DNA of 61,700 nt from Pseudomonas sp. 21 (GTDB lineage Bacteria; Pseudomonadota; Gammaproteobacteria; Pseudomonadales; Pseudomonadaceae): contig NZ_JYOA01000014.1 in the NCBI RefSeq assembly GCF_000955805.1, positions 1-61,700 of the forward strand, given 5' to 3'. The position numbers and the translations under genes were made by a program. Positions 28,388-38,584 of the stretch are shown here, one piece after another; the stretch's first letter is position 1; each line of letters starts with the position of its first letter. The notes beneath the pieces were generated by a model. The model searched no databases and was not told the origin of the DNA. It saw only the letters and a program-made list of their open reading frames with translations.

Positions 28388-28393
28388 TATCAT
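28388..28393 (+). promoter_or_regulatory. Candidate -10 element of crc
   Basis: TATCAT, 28 bases before the crc ATG in the 81-bp pyrE/crc gap. The -35 region (TAGCTA, about 17 bp upstream) is a poor match, so the promoter is only tentative. Confidence 0.35.
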
Positions 28394-28420
28394 ACACACA
28401 CGTGATTTTGGGGGCCATTT

Positions 28421-29200
28421 ATGCGGATCATCAGTGTGAACGTGAATGGTATTCAGGCTGCAGCCGAGCGTGGTTTGCTCAGTTGGCTGCAAGCCCAGAA
28501 TGCCGACGTGATCTGCTTGCAGGATACCCGCGCCTCCGCTTTCGATCTGGATGACCCATCCTACCAACTGGATGGCTACTTCCTGTACGCCTGCGATGCC
28601 GAAGTGCCCAGTCAGGGCGGCGTCGCAATCTATAGTCGTCTGCAACCCAAGGCTGTCATAAGCGGCCTGGGTTTCGAGATGGCCGATCGTTACGGGCGCT
28701 ACCTGCAAGCCGATTTCGATAAGGTGAGTATCGCCACTCTCCTGCTGCCTACCGGGCAGGAAGGGGACGAGAACCTGAACCACAAGTTCAAGTTCATGGA
28801 CGATTTCGCCCAGTACATGAACAAGCAGCGCCGCAAGCGCCGCGAATACATCTATTGCGGCTCGCTGTACGTCGCGCACCAGAAGCTGGACGTGAAGAAC
28901 TGGCGCGAATGCCAGCAATCGCCGGGCTTCATGGCGCCGGAGCGTGGCTGGATGGATGAGATCTTCGGCACCATGGGCTACGTCGACGCCCTGCGCGAGG
29001 TCAACCGCGAAGGCGACCAGTACAGCTGGTGGCCGGACAGCGAGCAGGCCGACCTGCTCAACCTGGGCTGGCGCTTCGACTATCAGATCCTCACGCCGGG
29101 TCTGCGCCGCTTCGTGCGCAGCGCCAAGCTGCCGCGCCAGCCGCGCTTCTCCCAGCATGCGCCGCTGATCGTCGATTACGACTGGACCCTGAGCATCTGA
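28421..29200 (+). CDS. crc: Catabolite repression control protein Crc
   Basis: A 259-residue member of the exonuclease/endonuclease/phosphatase fold that, with Hfq, represses translation of catabolic mRNAs carrying A-rich CA motifs in pseudomonads. The sequence begins MRIISVNVNGIQAAAERGLLSW and ends SQHAPLIVDYDWTLSI. The fold's catalytic residues are partly altered in Crc, consistent with a non-nuclease role. Its CrcZ antagonist RNA is not in this window. Confidence 0.94.
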   Translation: MRIISVNVNGIQAAAERGLLSWLQAQNADVICLQDTRASAFDLDDPSYQLDGYFLYACDAEVPSQGGVAIYSRLQPKAVISGLGFEMADRYGRYLQADFDKVSIATLLLPTGQEGDENLNHKFKFMDDFAQYMNKQRRKRREYIYCGSLYVAHQKLDVKNWRECQQSPGFMAPERGWMDEIFGTMGYVDALREVNREGDQYSWWPDSEQADLLNLGWRFDYQILTPGLRRFVRSAKLPRQPRFSQHAPLIVDYDWTLSI

Positions 29201-29230
29201 GTCCTGTCGTGCCGTCGCAAGGCGGACAGA

Positions 29231-29257
29231 AAAAAGCCGGCTTCGAGCCGGCTTTTT
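29231..29257. terminator. Bidirectional terminator between crc and the DUF4870 gene
   Basis: AAAAAGCCGGCT, loop TCG, AGCCGGCTTTTT. Symmetric A and T runs let it serve both convergent genes. Confidence 0.85.
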
Positions 29258-29276
29258 CGTACCTGGAGCCCAGCGC

Positions 29277-29648
29277 CTACTTGAGCGGGCGCCAGGTGAA
29301 GGGATAGCGATAATCCAGCCCTTCGTTGGCCTTGATCCCGGCGATGATGGTGAGCACCAGCGCGCCGATGCTCACCAGCCCCAGCAGGAAGAAGCCAATC
29401 ACCACCAGCATCAGCAGGCAGCTGACCACGACCGCGAGGCTCACGGTGATCTGGAAGTTCAGCGCTTCCTTGCCCTGGCGGTCCACGAACGGGTCCGATT
29501 CACGCTTGATCTGCCAGACGATCAGCGGCCCGAGCAGGTTTCCGAAGGGGAAGATGAAGCCGAGGAAGGCGGCGAAGTGGCAGAACATCGCCCACTGGCG
29601 GGCTTCCTGGCTCGGCTGAACCTGCTGTACCGGTACTTCGTCGCTCAT
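29277..29648 (-). CDS. DUF4870 small inner-membrane protein
   Basis: A 123-residue protein with a cytoplasmic N-terminus (MSDEVPVQQVQPSQEARQW) and about three hydrophobic segments (FAAFLGFIFPFGNLLGPLIVW; LAVVVSCLLMLVVIGFFLLGLVSIGALVLTII). The DRQGKEALNFQI segment between them is diagnostic of DUF4870/Tic20-like proteins. Function unknown. It follows rph by 35 bases on the same strand. Confidence 0.8.
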   Translation of the reverse strand: MSDEVPVQQVQPSQEARQWAMFCHFAAFLGFIFPFGNLLGPLIVWQIKRESDPFVDRQGKEALNFQITVSLAVVVSCLLMLVVIGFFLLGLVSIGALVLTIIAGIKANEGLDYRYPFTWRPLK

Positions 29649-29683
29649 CCTTTCGCTCCTTGCCGTTGGGTATCGAGTGCGGA

Positions 29684-30403
29684 TCAGTCCGCCAGCGCGG
29701 CGCGCTGCAGTTCGAACAGTTCGCGCAGGCCCTGCTGCGCCAGCTCCAGCATGGCATTCAGCTCGGCCGGCTGGAAGGGCGCGCCCTCGGCGGTGCCCTG
29801 GACTTCGATGAAGCCGCCGGCATCGGTCATGACCACGTTCAGGTCGGTCTCGGCGGCGGAATCTTCCAGGTAGTCCAGGTCCAGCACCGGCTCGCCCTGG
29901 TACATGCCCACGGAAACGGCAGCGACCATCTGCTTGAGCGGGTTGCCCTTGAGCGCGCCACGCTTCTTCAGCACGGCCAGGGCGTCGATCAGCGCCACGG
30001 TGGCGCCGGTGATGGAAGCGGTGCGGGTGCCGCCATCGGCCTGGATCACATCGCAGTCGATGTACAGGGTGTTCTCGCCCAGCTTGGACAGGTCCAGCGC
30101 AGCGCGCAGGGATCGGCCGATCAGGCGCTGGATTTCCAGGGTGCGGCCACCCTGCTTGCCGCGCGCGGCTTCACGCTGGTTACGCTCGCCGGTGGAACGC
30201 GGCAGCATGCCGTATTCGGCGGTCAGCCAGCCCTGGCCCTGGCCCTTGAGGAAGCGCGGCACACCGGATTCGGCGCTGACGGTGCAGATCACCTTGGTGT
30301 CGCCGAACTCGACCAGCACGGAGCCCTCGGCGTGCTTGGTGTAATGGCGGGTGATACGGATCGGGCGCAGTTGGTCGGCGGCGCGGCCACTGGGACGGTT
30401 CAT
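29684..30403 (-). CDS. rph: Ribonuclease PH
   Basis: A 239-residue phosphorolytic 3'-5' exoribonuclease that trims tRNA 3' ends. [34 protein letters not shown] is the classic start, and [18 protein letters not shown] is the phosphate-binding/catalytic segment. Full length. Divergent from yicC. Confidence 0.96.
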   Translation of the reverse strand: MNRPSGRAADQLRPIRITRHYTKHAEGSVLVEFGDTKVICTVSAESGVPRFLKGQGQGWLTAEYGMLPRSTGERNQREAARGKQGGRTLEIQRLIGRSLRAALDLSKLGENTLYIDCDVIQADGGTRTASITGATVALIDALAVLKKRGALKGNPLKQMVAAVSVGMYQGEPVLDLDYLEDSAAETDLNVVMTDAGGFIEVQGTAEGAPFQPAELNAMLELAQQGLRELFELQRAALAD

Positions 30404-30569
30404 GGAGGCATCCTGTACAGATTACTGGCGGGGGAATGTCCGCCATTATAGAGGCCAGCGGACGGGCGCAACCACCGCCGGCGTGCTGCGGCGCGCTACG
30501 CTGGGGTACAATTGCCGGTTTCCGACGACCTGTCGGCCGTTTTTCCAGCCCATTCAGAGAGGTGACTCC

Positions 30570-32091
<1,522 letters not shown>

Positions 32092-32148
32092 AGTCGCCGA
32101 GAGAAGGCACTTCCATAAAGATTGGCGATTTTTTAGACTACCCAGTCC

Positions 32149-32168
32149 GCCCGGCATTTTCCGGGCCT
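32149..32168 (+). other. Hairpin between gmk and rpoZ
   Basis: GCCCGG, loop CATTTT, CCGGGC, then CTACATTTTAG. It lies 25 bases before the rpoZ start. It may attenuate read-through from gmk or shape the rpoZ leader. Confidence 0.4.
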
Positions 32169-32191
32169 ACATTTTAGTAACGAGGAACACC

Positions 32192-32458
32192 ATGGCCCGC
32201 GTCACCGTTGAAGACTGCCTGGACAACGTCGATAACCGTTTCGAGCTGGTCATGCTCGCCACCAAGCGTTCGCGTCAGCTGGCCACTGGCGGCAAAGAGC
32301 CGAAGGTACCGTGGGAAAACGACAAGCCCACCGTCGTTGCCCTGCGTGAAATCGCTTCCGGCCTGATCGACAACGAAATCGTTCTGCTGGAGGACGTGGT
32401 TGAAGAAGAACCGCTGTTCGCTGCCTTCGAAGACGAGGCCAACAACGAGGCCCTGTAA
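32192..32458 (+). CDS. rpoZ: RNA polymerase omega subunit
   Basis: An 88-residue subunit, [30 protein letters not shown], which aids RNA polymerase assembly and contributes to the ppGpp site. I chose the ATG at 32192 (GAGG 6 bases upstream; the family's MARVTVEDC start), although the frame is open upstream from 32,021. The acidic tail [20 protein letters not shown] is normal for Pseudomonas. Confidence 0.95.
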   Translation: MARVTVEDCLDNVDNRFELVMLATKRSRQLATGGKEPKVPWENDKPTVVALREIASGLIDNEIVLLEDVVEEEPLFAAFEDEANNEAL

Positions 32459-32518
32459 GTCGATGTCCGGCCGACGAATCGGTGCACTGCGACGTACCGC
32501 TCGGCAGGGGGTGAACCC

Positions 32519-34627
32519 ATGCCGAGCATAGATGCCTTCGCCGATCGTCTGTCGAGCTATCTGGGCCCGGACCAGGTCAACCTGGTCCGCCGCGCCTACT
32601 ACTACGCCGAGCAGGCCCATGACGGGCAGCGCCGCCGCAGCGGCGAGGCTTACGTCACCCATCCGCTCGCCGTCGCCAATATCCTCGCCGACATGCACAT
32701 GGACCATCAGAGCCTGATGGCGGCCATGCTGCACGACGTGATCGAGGACACCGGCATCGCCAAGGAAGCGCTCACCGCGCAGTTCGGCGAGACCGTCTCG
32801 GAACTCGTGGATGGGGTCAGCAAGCTGACCCAGATGAACTTCGAGTCCAAGGCCGAGGCGCAGGCCGAGAACTTCCAGAAGATGGCCATGGCCATGGCGC
32901 GCGACATCCGCGTGATCCTGGTGAAGCTGGCCGACCGCCTGCACAACATGCGCACGCTGGAAGTGCTGTCCGGTGAGAAGCGCCGGCGCATCGCCAAGGA
33001 AACCCTGGAAATCTACGCACCCATCGCCAACCGGCTGGGCATGCACAGCATGCGCGTGGAATTCGAGGACCTGGGCTTCAAGGCCATGCACCCGATGCGC
33101 TCCGAGCGCATCCGCCAGGCCGTGAAGAAGGCTCGTGGCAACCGCCGCGAGATCGTCGGCAAGATTCAGGAATCGCTGGTCAACTGCCTCGCCCGCGAAA
33201 ACATGGAAGGCCAGGTCCTGGGCCGCGAGAAGCACCTGTTCAGCATCTACAAGAAGATGCGCGGCAAGCGCAAGGCGTTCAACGAGATCATGGACGTCTA
33301 CGCCTTCCGCATCGTGGTCGACAAGGTTGACACCTGCTACCGCGTGCTCGGCGCCGTGCACAACCTGTACAAGCCGTTCCCCGGCCGCTTCAAGGACTAC
33401 ATCGCGATTCCCAAGGCCAACGGCTACCAGTCGTTGCACACCACGCTGTTCGGCATGCACGGCGTGCCCATCGAAATCCAGATCCGCACCCGCGAGATGG
33501 AAGAGATGGCCAACCACGGCATCGCCGCGCACTGGCTGTACAAGTCCAGTGAAGAGGAAGCGCAGAAAGGCACCCATGCCCGCGCCCGCCAGTGGGTAAA
33601 GGGCATCCTCGAACTGCAGCAACGCGCCGGCAACTCGCTGGAATTCATCGAGAACGTGAAGATCGACCTGTTCCCGGACGAGGTCTACGTCTTCACGCCC
33701 AAGGGCCGCATCATGGAGCTGCCCAAGGGCTCCACGGCCGTCGACTTCGCCTACGCGGTGCACACCGATGTCGGCAACAGCTGTATCGCCTGCCGTATCA
33801 ACCGCCGCCTGGCGCCGCTGTCCGAACCGCTGCAGAGCGGTGCGACAGTGGAAATCGTCACCGCGCCGGGCACCCGGCCGAACCCGGCCTGGCTCAACTT
33901 CGTGGTCACCGGCAAGGCGCGCACGCACATCCGCCACGCGCTCAAGCTGCAGCGCCGCTCCGAGTCGATCAACCTCGGCGAGCGCCTGCTGAACAAGACC
34001 CTCGCCGGCTTCGACAGCCACCTGGAGAAGATCCCGCAGGAGCGCATCCAGGGCGTGCTCAACGAGTACCGCATGGAAGTCTTCGAGGACCTGCTCGAAG
34101 AGATCGGCCTGGGCAACCGCATGGCCTACGTGGTCGCGCGCCGCCTGCTGTCCAGCGAAGGCGAACAGGCGCCCAGCGCCGAAGGGCCGCTGGCGATCCG
34201 CGGTACCGAAGGCCTGGTGCTCAGCTACGCCAAGTGCTGCACGCCGATCCCGGGCGACCCGATCGTCGGCCACCTGTCCGCCGGCAAGGGCATGGTCGTG
34301 CACCTGGAGAACTGCCGGAACATCAGCGAAATTCGCCACAATCCGGAAAAGTGCATCCAGCTCAGCTGGGCCAAGGATGTCACCGGCGAATTCAACGTCG
34401 AACTGCGTGTCGAGCTGGAACACCAGCGCGGCCTGATCGCCCTGCTGGCGACCAGCGTCAACGCCGCCGACGGCAACATCGAGAAGATCAGCATGGACGA
34501 GCGCGACGGTCGCATCAGCGTGGTCCAGCTCGTCGTCAGCGTGCACGACCGTGTGCACCTGGCCCGCGTCATCAAGAAGCTGCGCGCGCTCAAGGGCGTG
34601 ATCCGCATCACCCGCATGCGCAGCTGA
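32519..34627 (+). CDS. spoT: Bifunctional (p)ppGpp synthetase/hydrolase
   Basis: A 702-residue RelA/SpoT homologue. The hydrolase HD domain has His48 and the HDVIEDT motif (72-78). The synthetase region holds [19 protein letters not shown] at about 282-300. The TGS domain (about 388-448, [27 protein letters not shown]) and C-terminal ACT domain (about 625-702) follow. Both catalytic halves look intact. Start ATG at 32519, 60 bases after rpoZ. Confidence 0.95.
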   Translation: MPSIDAFADRLSSYLGPDQVNLVRRAYYYAEQAHDGQRRRSGEAYVTHPLAVANILADMHMDHQSLMAAMLHDVIEDTGIAKEALTAQFGETVSELVDGVSKLTQMNFESKAEAQAENFQKMAMAMARDIRVILVKLADRLHNMRTLEVLSGEKRRRIAKETLEIYAPIANRLGMHSMRVEFEDLGFKAMHPMRSERIRQAVKKARGNRREIVGKIQESLVNCLARENMEGQVLGREKHLFSIYKKMRGKRKAFNEIMDVYAFRIVVDKVDTCYRVLGAVHNLYKPFPGRFKDYIAIPKANGYQSLHTTLFGMHGVPIEIQIRTREMEEMANHGIAAHWLYKSSEEEAQKGTHARARQWVKGILELQQRAGNSLEFIENVKIDLFPDEVYVFTPKGRIMELPKGSTAVDFAYAVHTDVGNSCIACRINRRLAPLSEPLQSGATVEIVTAPGTRPNPAWLNFVVTGKARTHIRHALKLQRRSESINLGERLLNKTLAGFDSHLEKIPQERIQGVLNEYRMEVFEDLLEEIGLGNRMAYVVARRLLSSEGEQAPSAEGPLAIRGTEGLVLSYAKCCTPIPGDPIVGHLSAGKGMVVHLENCRNISEIRHNPEKCIQLSWAKDVTGEFNVELRVELEHQRGLIALLATSVNAADGNIEKISMDERDGRISVVQLVVSVHDRVHLARVIKKLRALKGVIRITRMRS

Positions 34628-34649
34628 TCCCACCCCGTTAGGAGTCGAC

Positions 34650-35030
34650 ATGACCAAGACCGTTATCCACACCGACAAAGCCCCGGCCGCCATCGGCACT
34701 TACTCCCAGGCGATCAAGGCTGGCAACACCGTCTATGTCTCCGGCCAGATCCCGCTGGACCCGAAAACCATGGAACTGGTCGAGGGCTTCGAAGAGCAGA
34801 CCGTCCAGGTCTTCGAGAACCTGAAAGCCGTCATCGAAGCGTCCGGCGGCTACCTGCACGACGTCGCCAAGCTGAACATCTTCCTCACCGACCTGTCGCA
34901 CTTCGCCAAGGTCAACGAGATCATGGGCAAGTACTTCGTCCAGCCCTACCCGGCCCGCGCCGCCATCGGCGTCGCCGCCCTGCCCAAGGGCGCCCAGGTC
35001 GAGATGGACGCCATCGTCGTCCTGGAATAA
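34650..35030 (+). CDS. ridA: RidA 2-iminobutanoate/2-iminopropanoate deaminase
   Basis: A 126-residue trimeric enzyme that hydrolyses reactive enamine/imine intermediates from PLP enzymes such as threonine dehydratase. The catalytic Arg103 lies in [43 protein letters not shown] is the standard N-terminal signature. It follows spoT by 22 bases and is closer to canonical RidA than the dad-operon copy at 5,560. Confidence 0.93.
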   Translation: MTKTVIHTDKAPAAIGTYSQAIKAGNTVYVSGQIPLDPKTMELVEGFEEQTVQVFENLKAVIEASGGYLHDVAKLNIFLTDLSHFAKVNEIMGKYFVQPYPARAAIGVAALPKGAQVEMDAIVVLE

Positions 35031-35057
35031 GCGCTGCGAAAAACCTACGGGGCCCTC

Positions 35058-35326
35058 GGAGGGTCTGATGTCGTTTCGACGTGGCCGCGACGGAGCCGCA
35101 TTTTGCGCAGGGCGAGGCGCGAATCGTGTGGTTTGGTCATTCCAAATGAACGATGAGTAACGAAGCGCTGCGCAAAATGCGGCCCGTCCCTTCGGGTTGT
35201 GCGTCAAATCACGCCATGCGTCGTTGCGGGGCTAGGTAAGGGAGCGCCATTACCGTCGCCCCGCGTCTAGCCTGGCGTGATTTGACGCGGCAACGCGGCT
35301 CACGGCGAAACGACATCAGACCCTCT
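35058..35326. repeat. Large nested inverted-repeat element (three-arm, cloverleaf-like)
   Basis: The whole gap between ridA and the next gene folds on itself. Outer arms 35059-35083 and 35301-35325 pair over 25 positions with one mismatch (core GTCTGATGTCGTTTCG). Inside are arm A, 35095-35110 with 35168-35183 (16 bp perfect, GCCGCATTTTGCGCAG), and arm C, 35201-35216 with 35273-35288 (16 bp perfect, GCGTCAAATCACGCCA). A short CCCG/CGGG hairpin lies between them at 35183-35196. Arm A contains a nested ATCGT..TTTGG..CCAAA..ACGAT hairpin; arm C contains GCGGGGC/GCCCCGC plus GGTAA/TTACC. No coding frame of interest. Symmetry is as expected of a structured repeat, a cruciform or a structured RNA. 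Confidence 0.85.
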
Positions 35327-35355
35327 CCCCGTTCCTTTGTCTGCAAGGAGCAAAC

Positions 35356-36090
35356 ATGCGTCGCGCCCTGATCCTGAGCGCCCTGATCGGCCTGCTCACC
35401 GGCTGCGCCGGCACCCCGTCCGACCCTTCCGGCGTCTGGGTCAACCAGGCCGCCATCGATGCCGCCGGCAAGGGTGGCAAGCTGCGCGAGGCGCTGCTGG
35501 CCTACGGCCCGAACCTGGAATGGAAGCTGGACACCAAGGCCAGCCAGGCCACCTTCAGCAACGGCTTCGAGCTCGGCGAAGGCCAGCTGACCGCCGAAGA
35601 TCCCAAGCACTACCGCGTCGACTTCTACGGCAGCAACCAGGAATCCCTGGAGCTGGACGGCAAGGAGCTGGTGCAGGTGGGCAGCGACAACTGGCCCGAG
35701 CAGCGCTTCCTGCGTCCCAAGCAGCAGCCCGCCGCGCAGAGCCCGGCCGGCAGCACCTTCGAGAACGCCCTCTACGCCGCCTACCTGAACGGCACCTGGA
35801 TCATCGAGGAAGGCGAAGGCAAGGGCAGCAAGGTCAAGTTCGCCGCCAACGGCAGCCTCGAAGGCATGCCCGGCTTCGACCGCTACGCGCTGTGCCTGGC
35901 CGGCGACTGCGCCGCCATGAGCGGTGACAACGACAGCATCTGGCTGCAACAAGGCCAGCAGGGCCGCGAGTTCCTGTTCGAGCGTGACGGCGACAAGCTG
36001 GAGCTGTTCGAGGCGGTGAACCGCGCCCAGTCCGACGAGATGCCGCAATACGCGCCCGGCAACAAGGTCTGGACCCTTGAGCGCGACTGA
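35356..36090 (+). CDS. Hypothetical lipoprotein
   Basis: A 244-residue predicted lipoprotein: MRRALILSALIGLLTGCAG has a classical lipobox (LLTGC). The mature part has two similar-looking halves, each with a W/Y-rich beta pattern around a hydrophobic AAYLNGTW or QAAIDAAGKGG segment, and an internal CLAGDC cysteine pair. I do not recognise a named family. The ribosome binding site (AAGGAG) is good. The large inverted-repeat element ends 30 bases upstream of the start. Confidence 0.75.
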   Translation: MRRALILSALIGLLTGCAGTPSDPSGVWVNQAAIDAAGKGGKLREALLAYGPNLEWKLDTKASQATFSNGFELGEGQLTAEDPKHYRVDFYGSNQESLELDGKELVQVGSDNWPEQRFLRPKQQPAAQSPAGSTFENALYAAYLNGTWIIEEGEGKGSKVKFAANGSLEGMPGFDRYALCLAGDCAAMSGDNDSIWLQQGQQGREFLFERDGDKLELFEAVNRAQSDEMPQYAPGNKVWTLERD

Positions 36091-36126
36091 TCCGTGTGGG
36101 CGGGCCGGCGTGCTCGACTACTTCAG

Positions 36127-36750
36127 TCAACGCAGCCCGCTCCACAGCAGCCAGCTACCCAGCGCCAGCAACAGGCCGCCACAAAGGCGGTCCAGCGCCG
36201 TGACCCGGCGCTTCAGCCAGCCGCGCCAGCGCGGGCGATCCAGCAGGCGCACCAGCGCCATGTCCCACAGCAGCACCACCGCGCCCATCCACAACACACA
36301 GGCGCCCAGCGCCCAGGCCGGCAGGTGGAACTGGCCAAGGACGCCGAACAGCCCGGTGTAGAAGATCGGCAGCTTGGGGTTCAGGCTGCTGGCCAGCAGG
36401 CCTTCGCGCATCCCCCGCAGAAATCCCCCGCTCCGCTGCTCGCCCGGCTCCGTGGGAATGTTCAGCTCCCGACGCGCCAGCAGCGCCTGCGTGCCGAGCC
36501 AGACAAAGTAGGCGCCCCCCAGCAGCTGAACCACCCGCAGTCCGTGGCTGGCCACTTCAGGTAGCAGGCCGAGCACGAACAACACCAGCAGCATGCTCGC
36601 CAGATTGGCCAGGGCGATGCCCGCTGCGCAGCCATCAGCATGACGGCGGCCGCGCAACAAAGCGGCGCGGATCAGCAGGAAGAAATCCGGCCCCGGCGAC
36701 AGCAGGGCGGCAAAATGGGTGCTGGCGACCAGCGCGAAGGCGGCGAACAT
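36127..36750 (-). CDS. LysE-family amino-acid exporter
   Basis: A 207-residue inner-membrane protein with about six hydrophobic segments. The start MFAAFALVASTHFAALLSPGPDFFLLIRAALLRGRR carries the LysE/RhtB signature SPGPDFFL, and SLNPKLPIFY is the second family motif. I chose the ATG at 36750, with GGGAG 6 bases upstream. It lies 67 bases downstream of the AraC-type gene on the same strand, so that protein may control it. The exported substrate is unknown. Confidence 0.82.
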   Translation of the reverse strand: MFAAFALVASTHFAALLSPGPDFFLLIRAALLRGRRHADGCAAGIALANLASMLLVLFVLGLLPEVASHGLRVVQLLGGAYFVWLGTQALLARRELNIPTEPGEQRSGGFLRGMREGLLASSLNPKLPIFYTGLFGVLGQFHLPAWALGACVLWMGAVVLLWDMALVRLLDRPRWRGWLKRRVTALDRLCGGLLLALGSWLLWSGLR

Positions 36751-36817
36751 GACGATCTCCCGGATAGCGGCGTCGCGCAGTCTGGAAGCGTCGGGGGTCG
36801 CCGGTCTTGGAAGAAAG

Positions 36818-37618
36818 TCAGGTGCGCGTGGTGTGCAGGAAGCGTCCGGGCGTGACGCCGGTGAAGCGGCGGAAGGTGCCGGCAAAGTGCGCCTGGTCGT
36901 AGAAGCCCAGCGCCAGCGCGACGTCCAGCGGCTTCTCGCCGGCCACCAGCAGGCGCTTGGCCTCGCGGATGCGTCGCTGCAGCAGGTAGGTGTGCGGCGG
37001 CACGCCGTAGGCGTTGCGGAAGGCTTCGATCAGGTGGCGCGGATGGCGCTGCAACAGCGCGGCGAGGGCTTCCAGGCTGACCGCCTCGCGATAATGCGCC
37101 TCCAGGTAGTCCCGCAACCTGGCGGTGACGCTGCCATCGCGCGATGCCGAAGCGTTCGGGCGCATGCCGCCGTGGCGGACAAATACCAGCTCCAGCAGCG
37201 CCAACAGTTCGCTTTCCAGTGCCAACGCGTCGTTGCGCTCGAACTCCGTGGCGACGCGCCGCAGCGCCTCCGCCACCTGACCGTCATCGTGCGGATTGAG
37301 CGCCTGGAAGCCGCGCGGCAACTGCTTGCGGCCCAGCAGCGGGAGCAGGCGCGACTCCTCGATGTAAAGCATGCGATAGACCAGCCGCTCGGACTCGGCA
37401 TTGCCGGTATGTGGCTCCTCCGGGTTCATCAGCGACAGGGTACCGGCCGGCAGCACGTGGTGCGCGCCACGGCACTGGTAGCCGCCGGCGCCCTGCAGGA
37501 TGGCGCCGATGGCGAAGGCATCGTGGCTATGACGCCCGAACGGCTGGCCGGAGAAGTCCGCGTGGAACAACTCCACCCCCGGCAACCAGGGGCGCGCCAG
37601 CAGCCGGTTGGCGTCCAT
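36818..37618 (-). CDS. AraC-family transcriptional regulator
   Basis: A 266-residue regulator: an N-terminal cupin-like sensor (HSHDAFAIGAILQGAGGYQCRGAHHVLPAGTLSLMNPEEPHTG) and a C-terminal double HTH (LEALAALLQRHPRHLIEAFRNAYGVPPHTYL; DVALALGFYDQAHFAGTFRRFTGVTPGRF). The sensor type is common in regulators of LysE-like exporters. The start lies 1 base after the stop of the upstream SDR gene, so translation is coupled. Confidence 0.85.
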   Translation of the reverse strand: MDANRLLARPWLPGVELFHADFSGQPFGRHSHDAFAIGAILQGAGGYQCRGAHHVLPAGTLSLMNPEEPHTGNAESERLVYRMLYIEESRLLPLLGRKQLPRGFQALNPHDDGQVAEALRRVATEFERNDALALESELLALLELVFVRHGGMRPNASASRDGSVTARLRDYLEAHYREAVSLEALAALLQRHPRHLIEAFRNAYGVPPHTYLLQRRIREAKRLLVAGEKPLDVALALGFYDQAHFAGTFRRFTGVTPGRFLHTTRT

Positions 37619-37619
37619 C

Positions 37620-38489
37620 TCAGTCCTGCTTGCCGGCGAGGATCGCCGCGTAGCCTTCGCGGAAGCTCGGGTAGCGCGGCTCCCAGCCCAGCGCACGGGC
37701 GCGGGCGTTGCTGCAGCGCTTGCTGCCGGCCCGGCGCACGGTCTGCTCGTCGGCCCAGTGGGTCACGCCGAGGTGCTCGCGCAGCCAGGCGACCACGTCA
37801 TGCAACGCGGCGGGATCGTTGTCGACGCCGAGGTAGCAGGCCTCCAGAGCAACACCATTGCGATCGGCTTCCAGCAGATGCGCCAGCAGGCCGGCACAGT
37901 CCTCGGCGTGAATGCGGTTGGCGTACAGCGGTGGCTCGCTGGCGACGCGGTAGCCCTCGCGCACCTGCTTGAGCAGCCACTCGCGGCCGGGGCCGTAGAT
38001 GCCGGTGAGACGCACGACACTGGCGGGAATGCCGCTCTGCAGCGCCACCTGCTCGGCTTCGAGCATCACGCTGCCGGAATAGCTTTCGGCCTCGGCCGGC
38101 GAGGTCTCGTCGATCCACTCGCCATCGCGCTGGGCGTAAACGCCGCTGCTGGAGACGAACAACAGGCGCTTGGGCATTTGCCCACGCTGCTGCAGCCAGC
38201 CGAGCGTGTTGCGCAGGCCTTCGACGTAAGCCGCGCGATAACCGGCTTCGTCGTGCTGGGTCGCGGCGGCGCAGTACACCAGGTAATCGAGCTTGCCGAT
38301 CGGCCAGGAATCGGGGCACTCCAGCTGGCCCAGGTCACCCGCCACCGGCAGCACTTCCAGCGGCAGTGCGGCGATGGTGCGACGCAGGCCGTGGACACGC
38401 CAGTCACGCGCGGCCAGTTGGCGCCCCAGGCGACTGCCAACGTCGCCACAACCGACGATCATCAGGCTGGGGAAGGTGCTCTTGCTCAT
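37620..38489 (-). CDS. NAD(P)-dependent epimerase/dehydratase-like SDR (YeeZ type)
   Basis: A 289-residue atypical short-chain dehydrogenase. The nucleotide-binding motif MIVGCGDVGSRLGRQLA starts at about residue 10. SSSGVYAQRDG and the missing classical YxxxK pattern resemble the YeeZ group rather than true epimerases. The reaction is unknown. It is divergent from oxyR and precedes the AraC gene. Confidence 0.78.
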   Translation of the reverse strand: MSKSTFPSLMIVGCGDVGSRLGRQLAARDWRVHGLRRTIAALPLEVLPVAGDLGQLECPDSWPIGKLDYLVYCAAATQHDEAGYRAAYVEGLRNTLGWLQQRGQMPKRLLFVSSSGVYAQRDGEWIDETSPAEAESYSGSVMLEAEQVALQSGIPASVVRLTGIYGPGREWLLKQVREGYRVASEPPLYANRIHAEDCAGLLAHLLEADRNGVALEACYLGVDNDPAALHDVVAWLREHLGVTHWADEQTVRRAGSKRCSNARARALGWEPRYPSFREGYAAILAGKQD

Positions 38490-38528
38490 GCTTGGCTCCG
38501 CGAATCAAAGCTCGGCAGTTTAGCGCGG

Positions 38529-38557
38529 TTGGTTCGCGGCGGTGCAGCCGCTATGCT
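38529..38557 (+). promoter_or_regulatory. Candidate promoter of oxyR
   Basis: TTGGTT (38529-38534), a 17-base spacer and TATGCT (38552-38557) lie 28 bases before the oxyR ATG. Confidence 0.45.
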
Positions 38558-38584
38558 TGGGCCACCTCAACGGACTTAGTCGCC

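Noticed and set aside
32174-34699. An 841-codon frame antisense to rpoZ-spoT
   Set aside because: Shadow of spoT; composition and lack of motifs show it is not a gene.
35058-35326. An insertion sequence or MITE with target-site duplication
   Set aside because: I could not see flanking direct repeats, and inner arms are more ordered than a simple MITE. Kept as an unexplained repeat instead.
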